Under the pieces are notes generated by a model, which was not told the DNA's origin, did no database searches, and saw nothing but the letters and a program-made list of their open reading frames with translations. A DNA stretch of 64,000 nt, from contig NW_023501062.1 of the NCBI RefSeq assembly GCF_014066305.1, positions 300,501 through 364,500 of the forward strand, written 5' to 3'. Positions 11,590 to 21,892 of this stretch are shown here, one piece after another. Both the position numbers and the translations under genes were made by a program. The DNA is from Letharia columbiana (Eukaryota; Ascomycota; Lecanoromycetes; Lecanorales; Parmeliaceae). Position 1 is the first letter of the stretch. Each line of letters starts with the position of its first letter.

Positions 11590-12975
11590 ATGTCTTTCGA
11601 TGCAATCCCTGTGCTTGACCTTTCGCTTTCACGGCATCCGGATACTAAACCAGCGTTCCTCGTAAATTTGCGCAACGCTCTCCTTGACGTGGGCTTCCTC
11701 TATATCAAAGATACAGGCATCAATGATGCACTGATTCAAGACGTCATTGAACAAGGCAAAGCATTCTTCAGTCTCCCAGAGGAGCAGAAATTGGAGGTAC
11801 AGATGAAAAACGTTCCCAGCTTCCTTGGTGAGATTCAAGCCCTTCCCTAATCGATTGAAAGATTGCTAAAATGGCTGTCTCCAGGTTATAGCAAGCTCGG
11901 CAACGAGATTACAGCTCTGAAGACGGATTGGCGTGAACAGATAGACCTCTCGACACCACACCCTCTACCAAACCCTACTTCACCACTCTATCATAATCTC
12001 CTTTCCCCAAACCAATGGCCTAATCCCAAATTCCTTCCCAAATTTCAAGTAACTTTTGAGACCTACATTTCCTGCATGTCCTCACTCTCTACCCGTTTCA
12101 CCTCCCTAATCGCCGAATCCTTGAATCTCCCTCCCTCAGCTTTTGATCGTTTCTTCGACAAGGATCAACAGCACAAGCTGAAAGTCGTCAAATACCCTGA
12201 CACCGCTTCTCTCCCTTCTTCGAACCAAACCCAAGGCGTCGGACCTCACAAGGACTCGATGCTCACTTCATACCTCCTCCAAGTGCCCCCGCACACTGGT
12301 CTTCAAGCCCAGAACCTCAACGGAGATTGGATCGACTGCCCGCCTATCCCATTCACCCTCGTTGTAGCCATCGGCCAAGGTCTGGAAGCGCTCACCCATG
12401 GAGTCTGCAAAAGTACTACGTACGTATTTTCGGAATTTATATTTTCTCTTCTGGACCAGATCTTGAGCCTCGAGACATGTCTTGAGAGTGTCTACTCTGT
12501 AGACCTGCTCCAAGGCTCAACATACCCTTTCGGATAGGCAATGCTGACTCTGAAACTATTTTTCAGACATCGCGTCCTCTCTCCGCAAGCAGGACTAGGC
12601 CCGAGATTCAGTGTGCCTTTCTTTCAAGGCGTGAGCTACGACGCCACATTCGAAAGTGTGGATATTCCGGCCGAGATTCTTGCAATGAGAGGTGAAAGGC
12701 TGAGGCAAAGAGGAGGCAAAAGAATCGATGATGTGGAATTCACATTCACAAAGGGGAGATGGGGACATTTGGGCGAAGCGACGCTGGTCAATCGGGTCAA
12801 GAGTCACGTGGATGTCGGAGAGAGGTGGTACCCGGAGATACTGGCCCAGGTTAGGGCAGAGCAAGCTGCTGCTAGGGCCAAGGCTGAAGAAGGGCTAGCC
12901 GAGGCAGATGCGTCTCAGACACGAGAGAAAGCTGCGGGCGTCACGGAAGGACCGCAGGCGATACGAGCGCATTGA
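11590..12975 (+). CDS. 2-oxoglutarate/Fe(II) dioxygenase, isopenicillin N synthase-like
   Basis: Non-haem iron oxygenase with a DIOX_N domain followed by a 2OG-FeII_Oxy domain. Exons 11590-11827, 11885-12419 and 12567-12975 give 393 aa. The N-terminal half has IPVLDLSL, LLDVGFLYIKDTGI and GKAFFSLPEEQKLEV, typical of DIOX_N. The junction reads FLGYSKLGNE. Iron ligands are His and Asp of GPHKDS, and the distal His in STTHRV, created by joining exons 2 and 3; the 2-oxoglutarate-binding Arg is in PRFSVPFF. The C-terminal 60 residues are Ala/Glu-rich. The second intron (12420-12566, 147 nt) is longer than most here and shares its 3' end with introns of the RidA gene (see findings). Substrate unknown. 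Confidence 0.9.
12420..12566 (+). repeat. Candidate introner-like intron (copy A)
   Basis: This 147-nt intron begins gtacgt and contains gcaatgctgactctgaaa shortly before its acceptor. The same 18-nt segment, with one mismatch, lies at the same place in the RidA intron 50913-51068, and 17 nt of it in the RidA intron 50579-50725. Part of the match (GCTGAC) is the branch point, but the identity extends well beyond it. Confidence 0.4.
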
Positions 12976-13343
12976 TATGAATTATTTCGTCATGGAACGG
13001 CGTCAGGGTGCCGATCAGAGCGACCGTCGAGAGTGGTGCAAACCCGGAGTGTTGGGAATCAACACCTACAAAGAACAGATTCCCAACCTGCCAAATGCTC
13101 GCTCTACCGGGCTCGGTGTCACCAAACATTGCCAGATTCTTGGATTTAGACCCCTCTGCTGTGCATTTTTTCCACAGACAAAACCAGAGACCAGCATTCG
13201 GACTCTTGGCAGAAATCATCTTTTGTTTATACCCGAATGGACAGCGGACAGGTTCAATCACGATCTGCTTTACCGTCAAAACACCGATGGATACGAGGGC
13301 AAGCTGAGAAAAGGTCCTGTAACTCAGAACATGTCTTCTATGA

Positions 13344-14722
13344 CTACTTAGTGTACTCCTTCTGGAGCAGCTTGGCAATAGTGGTCAATTGAATATTGCT
13401 CGTCCCCTCATAGATAGCCCCAATCTTGCTATCCCGGAACATCTTCTCCGCAATCCCTTCTCTCACAAATCCCATGCCTCCCATCCACTCGATCGCTTGC
13501 CCGCTAACTCTCCCCGCGACTTGCGAGGCGTAGAGCTTGGCCATGGCAGCGTCGCGCACGAAGTCAAGGCCAGCTTCCTTTTTGCGAGAAGCGTTGTAGA
13601 CAAGGGCACGGGCAGCGCAGATCTCGGTGTAAGCTTGAGCAAGTTGGTATTGCATGCCTTGAAACTCGCCAACGAGTTGGTTGAACTGTTTGCGGTCGTT
13701 CCAAACATAGCCAGCGGCGTTCTCCCAGGCCCCTAGAGCCAGACCGGTCATTTGCGCAGCAATGCCGATCCGGCCCTCGTTCAGCAGTCCAATGGCGTAC
13801 TTGTATCCTTGACCTTCTTCGCCCAGTAATTGATCCTTCGGTATTTCCACGTCGTCGAAGTTGATAACGCAGGTACTGCTCGCTCTTATGCCCAGCTTCT
13901 TCTCTTTCTTCGCTATCGAGAAACCCTTTGCGCTCTTCTCAACCACAAATGCTGTTATGCCTTTGTAACCTTTACTTGGATCCATGTTCGCAAAGACGAT
14001 AAAGAAATCCGCCTCCACGGAGTTGGTAATCCACATCTTCGATCCACTTATCTTGTAGCCATCCGCCGTCTTTTCAGCTTTAGTCTTCAAGGCAAACGCA
14101 TCAGAGCCAGATGCTGGTTCCGAAAGACAGAAGCTTCCAACTGTCTCGGTTGCCAGCCTTGGCAGCCATTTCCTTTTCGACTCTTCAGTCCCATATTTCA
14201 ATATTGCTGTGTTGACAAGGGTATTGTGGACGTCCACCAGCACACTGACGCTCGGATCCACCCTTGCCAATTCTTCTATTCCAACAATGCCCGCCGTGAA
14301 GTTCATGCCGGCCCCGCCGTACTCTTCCGGGATTTCAATGCCCATGAGTCCTTGTTCGAAGAGCTGTTCTACCAAAGCGGGATCCATAGATTCGGCTTCG
14401 TCCATTGCGCGAACTTTGGGCAGGATGGTTTCCGTGGCGAATTTACGGATGGAGTCGGCCATCAAACTTTCGGTCTCTGAAAGGTGGGTTATGGGCGTGG
14501 GGGGAATGGACGAGATGTCGAGAGGGTCGGCCTGACGCGGGTTTGGCGTGGTGGTGAGGGTACGGAGACTAGATTGCACTCAGCATATGCTAATCGATAT
14601 AGTGAGAGGTTCAACCAGAGTGGGTACCATTGATGAGACTTGGGCGTTATTCGTATGCTTAGGGAAGAAGTGCGAGAGGCAGCACGGGCGAGGGGCCGCA
14701 GTGCTTTGGTGAAGGCAGACAT
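13344..14722 (-). CDS. Short/branched-chain acyl-CoA dehydrogenase, mitochondrial
   Basis: FAD flavoprotein that oxidises acyl-CoA to 2-enoyl-CoA in branched amino acid or short-chain fatty acid breakdown, passing electrons to ETF. Exons 14628-14722 and 13344-14568 (59-nt intron) give 439 aa. Exon 1 encodes an Arg/Ser-rich amphipathic leader (MSAFTKALRPLARAASRTSS) typical of a mitochondrial presequence. Domains: N-terminal helical (GIEIPEEYGGAGM), middle beta (CLSEPASGSDAFALKT, MWITNS) and C-terminal helical (QTTIAKLL region). The catalytic Glu is in IYEGTSNIQL. The sequence resembles ACADSB more than medium- or long-chain enzymes, but substrate range is inferred. An alternative donor 11 nt downstream (before GTTGAA) keeps the frame as well, so the junction is slightly uncertain. 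Confidence 0.93.
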
Positions 14723-14950
14723 CTTGGATTGTAGAAGAACAAGATAGGATGGAGACAAGACAAGTAGTGTATATCGTCGAGAAACTGGAAGAGGAAAAAG
14801 AAGAAGAAGAAGGAGAAGAAGGAGAAGAAGGAGAAGAAAGGAGAAGGGCAAAATGGAGAAGGCTCAACTCAACTCTGGATCAAATGACAATATCCAAATC
14901 CCACATACAATACTCCGTACCTCGGCATCAATGCTACCCGAAAGTATAAT

Positions 14951-15074
14951 CGTGCTCTCCAGAGGTGAGTTACTTGATAGAGTGAGGACACCAATAGACT
15001 CTTCCACTAAGCCGGATGTCGCTTGATCTATTGGTGTCCTCGCTTTATCAAGTAACTCACTTTTGGACAGCACG
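14951..15074. repeat. Foldback (inverted-repeat) element, MITE-like
   Basis: Two 48-nt arms (14951-14998 and 15027-15074) are inverted repeats of each other with 43 of 48 positions matching, separated by a 28-nt loop. Four of the five mismatches are transitions. The outer ends read cgtgct and agcacg. No clear target-site duplication flanks it. It lies between the 5' end of the acyl-CoA dehydrogenase gene and the 3' end of the P450 gene; the rest of 14723-15233 holds a GAA-rich tract (14785-14845) and no gene. Confidence 0.7.
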
Positions 15075-15233
15075 AACCTTCCCGTCGTCATGAAATCTGA
15101 AACTCGAATTTACCCTCGAACGTACTCTTTTCTCTTTCGATTACCATTTTACATACAACTGCTTTCGCCTTCTCTTCTCATTCAACGACTTGGCCAACGT
15201 TTTGATCGAAACATATATATTCTGTAAAAGTCG

Positions 15234-17196
15234 TCACCGCTCAAAATGCACTGGACAGCCGTCTTTGGCTGACATGACCAAAGTCATCTTTTGTCGCTCC
15301 TTTGCTACCCTCTTGAGACCATGGCTACTGTGCGATGAGTAGGCTAGCCACTCCTGAGCCTGAGGTCTCTCAAATGGTCCGGCTTCTATCACTGAGAATG
15401 TCTGTAATATCCGAACAACTGCGTAAGATGTTTCGGTAAGGCCGAAATCCTCTGTGTCCATCAGCATCACTTCCCATGGGTCAAATTGCACATCGAAGTG
15501 ACTTACGGCCAAGACACACCCTGGGACCTCCGTTGAACGGAAGATAGCCCCAAGCTGCGTTTACCTCATCACGGTATAGAGGTAAATCTTCCTCCCAACG
15601 TTCGGGACGGAACTCTTCAGCGTCTTCTCCGTACAGGTCCTTTCGCCTGTGCATAGCATACACACAGAAAGCCACGTTGTCACCTTTTCGCACAAGCACA
15701 GGCGACAACCCATCGGGACCGCCACCTCTTGGTAGGATACTGGTCTTGTGCACCGTCCGTGTATTCACCGGTACTGAAGGGTATAAGCGGAGAGCTGTTT
15801 ACATAACGCCTATCAGGAAATCAATCTCCACAGTATTTTGGAACGGCAGTACCTACTTTCCTTGAGGACGTTGGCCAGATAGGTCATCTTCTTGAGGTCT
15901 TTCCGCTTCAAATCTTTTCCGTCCCCAGCGATCGATTGGATTTCGTCCCGTAGTCTCTTCAAGACATGTGGATTTCGTGGCAAGAGATGGCTAAAATTGA
16001 AGCCGATGTAAGCAGTCATAAGGTAGCTATTGGAAAGAATGAGACCTTACAAAGTCCACGATAGGAGACAAGCGGTGGTGTCTCTGCCCGCGAGCAGAAT
16101 ATTTATGAGCTGGTCGCGCAAAGCCCTTCGATCCCGGGAATCTTCAGCAATGGCGTCGATGAAGACGTAGCGACCGTCCTCATCACGAGACTTCTCTGTT
16201 TTGGTGAGACGCCGGTCAATGATGTTCTCGATAAAGTGGTGTACTGAGGCACAGGCTTCTCGAAATCGCCGGCCGCCTATCAACCAGTATAGATCCAAGT
16301 ATCGATAACGCTGGACCACATAATCTTGAGCAACGTCGAAGCTTTCGGCAAATTGGATATCTTCTCCCGACTGATTTGCTCTTAGGCTATATGTTGATTC
16401 TCCGAAGAGGAATGCCGAAGTTGTGTCCAGAGTAAATCGAAAGAAGAGAGGCTGCAGGTCCAGGCTTTGTCCTTTCTCCAGGATACAGCTGATCAAATCG
16501 TCCACATGCTCACACAAGATATCAAGGTCTTGGTACTGTTGGCGGGAGAATTGCGGGCGTAACATTTGTCGAGAATGCTTCCATGCAGCGCCATCCTGGG
16601 TGAATATACCATCGCCAAGCAATGGAAAGAATATCTGACGACGAAGTCCATACCCAAAATCTGCCCACGGAAGCATCAAGATTTAAGCCAACAATTGAAG
16701 CACGCTGGGACGATTCACGTACCACCAAACCTGGTGGAGAACATGGCCTCTAGGTTTCTCGGCTCGATGGTACCAAATGCTGGGGTGCCTAGGAACTTTT
16801 GCTCCAAAGTATTCCCAACATCTTGAAAGTGAAAGAGAAACAGCTCCATAAGACGGTTGTTCTTATCAGCATCGAAAATCTGCATGAGGCGATCGATACC
16901 CCATGGCCATCCATTTCGTAGCCGGGGGGGAGGACAGCAGCCATGACTCTTTCCTAATGCTTTGTCCGACTAACAGATGTCAGATATCGAGGTCATATGA
17001 CATCGGGCGTCAAATATTGCCAACTGCATGTAAAGGGTTATGGAGATGAACAGAAGCTTACTTTATATGTGATATACTTTTTAGAGGCAACATATATGTA
17101 CCAAGCTACTAGACAGAGGATGGTTACCCGCACTATTGATATACCCTGAAAAGTGTATGAATCGATTGAGACGAGATGAGAAGAATTTTTTGACAT
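15234..17196 (-). CDS. Cytochrome P450, CYP52-like (alkane/fatty acid hydroxylase clade)
   Basis: ER-anchored haem monooxygenase. Six exons on minus: 17062-17196, 16723-16969, 16051-16660, 15857-15990, 15507-15794 and 15234-15451, giving 543 aa with all junctions in frame. Exon 1 has one membrane anchor and then KKYITYK; exon 2 continues [16 protein letters not shown], the linker typical of CYP52-like enzymes. Further signatures are [20 protein letters not shown]-helix AGRDTT, K-helix ETLRLYP (ExxR, made by joining exons 4 and 5), FRPERW, and haem loop [10 protein letters not shown] with Cys near residue 469, followed by QDFGLTE. Omega-hydroxylation of alkanes or fatty acids is inferred from the clade. 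An apparent ATG with a frameshift at a C7 run near 16925 is simply the wrong frame. Confidence 0.92.
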
Positions 17197-17996
17197 GACG
17201 ACGGAAATGGTGGGAAAGGAAAGGTGGACAGCGCAATTTGGTAGGGAAATAATATGAGAGCAGTAGTTAAATCATCTTAGGTTGCATCTTAGTAGCACGG
17301 CCTCATGCAGGAGAGGAAATGCAAAACGACTCGTGTACGCGCCGTGGCTGGCGCTGAAGCACATTATAGCAGAGTGACCACTGACATGTGCGGGCACCAG
17401 CGCGGGGAAGCTCGGATAAGGTACCTTAGGGGGGCCGGGGCGAGCGGGGGTGCCCGGGATAAGGATCCTACGCGAGTGGACTGCGGCCAAACTACCGCGG
17501 GCATAAAGTACTTTACTTTAGATGGGAACCTACTTTACATGTAAGATATTTTACAATACCACGCCGCGCCACGAGATATGTGCAATAATAAAAAGATCAA
17601 TAATGTGCATGAAGCCCCAATCAATAATGTCAATCATGACGCTTATGGGAGCGGATTTGGAGAAGTTTGATGGAACATAACAGCGGCTGGCCAACCAGAA
17701 GCTGCCCTCCTACTCCATTCGGTACTCAAGCTCAGCGCTCCCTCGGGATCCTGTTAACTCGGGGGAAAAGCCTTGTTGGCGCTTCGACTTCAGAAAAGTT
17801 GCATAGCCATCTACTCTGTGCCGGTTGTATGGAAAGTCCAGATGATATGCATAATCAACTAAATCTGGTTTTCCCAAAGCTATTTGCAAATCTGGTTTGG
17901 CTTTCATGATGCTCAACTCCCACTTCATGCTCACAGCAGAAGCGCTCGTGATGGAGTGTCCATTAATGTCCTTTTGACCCGAATGCCATATCAACC
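17197..17996. other. Intergenic region between the P450 and NLR genes
   Basis: About 800 bp, with the starts of the two genes facing away from each other. It contains a G/C-rich patch (17420-17465) followed by a TACTTTACTTTA-type tract (17505-17555). No open frame here shows family features. Confidence 0.5.
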
Positions 17997-18654
17997 ATGC
18001 CCTCATGGGGCTTGAAGCTCTTACATCCGAGTCCCGCCGAGTCTACATTGGACTCTTTCTACGTTGAGTGAGTCTCTTCATTTCAATCTCCTTTGTGGAG
18101 ACTGGAGATCTCCTCAACCTATCTGTGTCTTAGCTACGCCCTCATGGCTCTGGTGGCTCTTTTCTTCACCTCTGCAGTTGCTTCTTCTCGTCTTGTCGCT
18201 ATGCAGTTGGTGGTAATGGTAACGTCAATGACATGCAATCTAATCAAGTCACAGCATAGTCGCCGTTCACGGTCTTGGGGGTCATCAAACAGGGACTTGG
18301 ACCGACCCTGGAACGGGAGTTATCTGGCTGAGAGTTTTGCTTCCCTTCACTATCCTGACCGCCCGCGTCTGGTCTTTCGGATACGAAGCGAATGCTTCAA
18401 CTTTCTTTGGAGACGGATCAGCCGACAGGATTCAACAGCATGCTCATACTCTTATTGCCGAACTCGAAGCAGTCCGAGCCCTTAGCAGCGCTGCGGAACG
18501 GCCAATAATCTTCGTATGTCACGGTCTTGGAGAAATTTTGGTGAAAAAGGCACTCGCACCCCCCCCCCCCCAACCCCCAAAAAAATACCCCAAAAACCCC
18601 CCCAAAAAAAAAAAAAAAAAATTAAAAAAACCCCCCAAAAAGAAAAAAAAAACC

Positions 18655-18696
<42 letters not shown>

Positions 18697-18702
18697 CCCC
18701 CC

Positions 18703-18783
<81 letters not shown>

Positions 18784-21525
18784 AAAAAAAAAAAGGGAAA
18801 AAAAAAAAAAAAAAAAAAACCAAAAAAAAAAAAAAAACCCCAACCCCCAAAAAAATTTGATGCTCATAACGATAACAAGCCATTCCTTTGCGAAAGCCCT
18901 AGGCTTCGTCAAGCGCCTGCAGACACATGATTGCGCAACAAATATTTCCACGTACCGCACAACGTCAGCAGCATATTCACGGGCAGAGACGCTGTCGCGC
19001 GAGTGCTTGAAAGCAAGATTCTCGAGCAGCCAGTACCCGATAGACCACACCAGCAGAAGCGCTTCGTACTGTATGGCTTAGGTGGCTCAGGCAAGACCCA
19101 GTTCTGCCTGAAATTCGTCCAAGACAATCGTGATAGGTAAGGCATTGGCGAAAACACTCCATCTCATATCACCTTCCTTTTGGCCCACATGCTAAACTTC
19201 AATTAGGAAACTTACAATGCTAATTGCTGCCACAGATTCTGGGGTATCTTTTGGATAGATGCCAGTACTATCGAAAATGCAGAGAGGGCTTTGTCACAGA
19301 TTGGTCAGCTTGGGGGATTGGGGGCCACTCACGACGCCGGCATGTACTGGTTGACTGGACTAGATACACCCTGGTTGTTAGTCATCGACAACGCCGACGA
19401 CCCCACGATTGACTACTCAAGATTCTTCCCGCCAGGCGAGAGAGGCCATATTTTAGTGACCTCCCGCAACTCGGATTGCAAAATCCACGCGACAATCGGT
19501 TACTATGAATTTGGGAACATGGAGGAAGAGGATGCGATCACGCTGCTCTTAAAGGCCGCCGATCATGATGGCACACATGACCAGCAAGTCAGAGAAGTTG
19601 CGAGACCTATCGCCAAGACACTTGGTTACTTGGCTTTGGCGCTCATCCAAGCTGGCGCATCAATCAAACATGGCATATGCTCTTTGGAAGAATACATTGA
19701 CGTATTCGCATCACACAGAACGCAGATCGTGAATGACGACTTTGTACAAGGCTCAGACAGTTATAAGTACAACATATATACAACATGGGAGGTCTCGGTG
19801 CAGAAGATTGAAAGTATGGCATCAGAGACGGCCGTGGATGCTATCCAAAGCGTACAAGTTTTAGCTTTCGTCCATTTTGAGCAAGTCCCAGCCAGCATGT
19901 TTGAAAGGGCATGGGCTGTCTCACAGCGTCCGGAAGAGCGTGTGCTACCAAAAACGCTCGCAGCCAAGATACTGGAACTCTTCTTGTCGTTCGCCATATT
20001 TGCTCTTATTTATACCATGATGTTCCCCACAAGGAATTGGAGCACGGAGCCACGTTTGCCCAACATATTACTCCAGCACGGTTCAACATGGAACTTTTAT
20101 CGGCTTAGGCAAGCTCTTGCCATGCTATCCAGGTTTTCGCTAATAATACAGCACCAAGAAAACGAAACGTGGTCCATGCACCCAATGGTTCATTTCTGGG
20201 CTCGCGAGCGTCTTGATACCCCGGATAAGAAGCTCTGGGCTGAAATTGCTGCCACCACCCTTGCACTGTCCATAACGCCTGGATTTGAGCCGTCTGTTCA
20301 GGCGTACCGGAGGTCTCTAGTGTCTCACATTGATTCATCATTGCAGATAGAGCGATCACTATCCCTACTCACGCACAGAGATGACACACATCATGTATCT
20401 AAGATTGTCAAGTTTGCTGCAATCTATTCCGAATGCGGCGACTGGATCAAGGCCAGAGACCTGCAGGAAGAGGCGATGAACACCAAGACTAACGCTCTAG
20501 GCCGAGAGCATCCCGAAACTCTTGACGCAATGACCGCACTGGCGTGGAGCTATTGGAATCTAAGCAGCAGGAACAAGGCTCTCGAGTTACAGCGCGCCGT
20601 GGTGGAGACGAGCGCGATGGCCCTAGGTGCAAACCACTCCAAAACACTCAAGGCAATGAGTAGTCTCGCGTTGACATATTGGCTTTGCGGTAATCGAATC
20701 GAGGCCGAGCCCCTGGCCGAAAAAGCCGCGAACGGCTTACAGGATACACTTGGCCGGGGTCATCCTGATACCTTGATGGCAATGGAGACACTCGGCCGGG
20801 TCTATATGCACCGAGGGCGACCCCACGACGCGAAGCCATTATTGGTCGAAGTCTATGAGGCACGAAAAATGATGTTCGGCCCAGATAACCCTGACACATT
20901 GATGGCTATGGCGGAATTGGGGATGACCTACCATGCTCTTGGGAATTTGACCGAGGCTGAGCTGATTCTTGAAGTAGTCGTGGCGAAGAGGAAGCGAGTC
21001 CTTGGACAGCAGCACGCTTACACCTTGTGGGCGATTAACGATCTGTCGAAGATCTATTGCGATCAAGGTCACGCCGTTGAAGCGGAACTACTACTGGTGA
21101 ACATATTGGAGACGGTGACCAGAACCCTAGGGAAGGAGCATATTGGCATGTCAATGACCAAGATGAACCTCGCGCGGGCATACATTGGCCAGCATCAATG
21201 GGCGAAGTCCCGAGATACCCTCACGGATCTGGTAGAAATGCAGGTACGAACACTTGGCCCTGAACATCCCGACACCCTGGCTGCAAGGTCCGAGCTTGCA
21301 CGTACCTATAGGTACTTGGGAAGGTTGGATGAGGCCGAGGTAATATTTTCGGATCTAATTGACGCGATGAGCAAGATCATGGGCCCTGAGCATCCTTGGA
21401 CGAAGAAGGCCGAGGGCCAGCTCTCCGCGATTTACATAAGTCAAGGCCGTTTGGAGGAGGCCGAACAATGTGACTTGAGACTCCGAACTTGGGACGCAAA
21501 GCTGCCCAAATCTCAAACCATTTGA
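17997..21525 (+). CDS. NLR-type protein: alpha/beta-hydrolase-like domain, NB-ARC, TPR repeats (internally corrupted)
   Basis: Fungal NOD-like receptor architecture, a class linked to non-self recognition and regulated cell death. Exon 1 (17997-18067) joins exon 2 (18255 on) over a 187-nt intron to give DIVAVHGLGGHQTGTWTD, the start of an alpha/beta-hydrolase-like (lipase-like) domain. Exon 2 reads on to IIFVCHGLGEILVKKALA, where the expected nucleophile Ser (CHSLGG) is Gly. A 297-nt A/C homopolymer tract then replaces the second half of the domain. Beyond it are NB-ARC motifs: P-loop YGLGGSGKT, an intron at 19137-19235, FWIDAS, LLVIDNADD and ILVTSR. From about 20490, roughly seven 42-residue TPR (TPR_10/12) repeats follow, each with a LG.EHP.TL signature. 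The last coding part, 19236-21525, is continuous. The true exon between 18559 and about 18930 cannot be read. Confidence 0.8.
18559..18855. other. A/C homopolymer tract inside the NLR gene, probable sequence artefact
   Basis: These 297 nt are almost only A and C in long runs, with a few T and three G. They sit exactly between two recognisable halves of one gene. The reading Pro/Lys polymers match no protein family, and the hydrolase-like domain loses its second half here. Natural poly(A) or simple repeats do not usually mix A and C runs this way, so a low-quality consensus or filled gap is more likely. Confidence 0.75.
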
Positions 21526-21892
21526 TTCCCCATTAACATCACATGTCCGTTCATGAGCTTGTGCTTGCTGAAACAGGCAGGACCAGCCGAATGACTTGAA
21601 GCGAAGGGAAGCACAGAGAAACCTTTCTGGGTTTCTCTCTGTATCGGTGGTTCTACACCATCAGAGGCTAGGTCTTTCTGACTGATGCGAGGTCGATGTC
21701 AGACCAAGTTGTGTTCAAGACGTTGTCGGACTCCCAATCCTTGATTGAGTCGTCAAGTACGAGCCAAACCCATCATATCCGCATATGAAAGCGGTCTCGC
21801 TTCATCAAGTCATCTCCCACCCAGGGCATATATATGACGGACCTCAACCCTTTGAATAGTTGCAAAAAAGGCCGTTGGGTACACCTTTTCTG
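21526..21892. other. Intergenic region between the NLR gene and the facing pseudogene
   Basis: About 370 bp between two convergent 3' ends. I see no NB-ARC or TPR remnant of the pseudogene here and no other feature. Confidence 0.5.

Noticed and set aside
16900..16942. ATG at about 16942 followed by a C7 run, suggesting a frameshift in the P450 N terminus
   Set aside because: The P450 frame runs through here without that ATG, reading [11 protein letters not shown], and joins a proper anchor exon at 17062-17196. No frameshift is needed.
7727..17196. Classic secondary-metabolite gene cluster
   Set aside because: No polyketide synthase, peptide synthetase, terpene cyclase or cluster transcription factor is present in the run.
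18337..18930. Open frame with a long poly-Lys/Pro stretch as a real protein segment
   Set aside because: The stretch is the A/C homopolymer tract. Only its first third is genuine hydrolase-like coding sequence.
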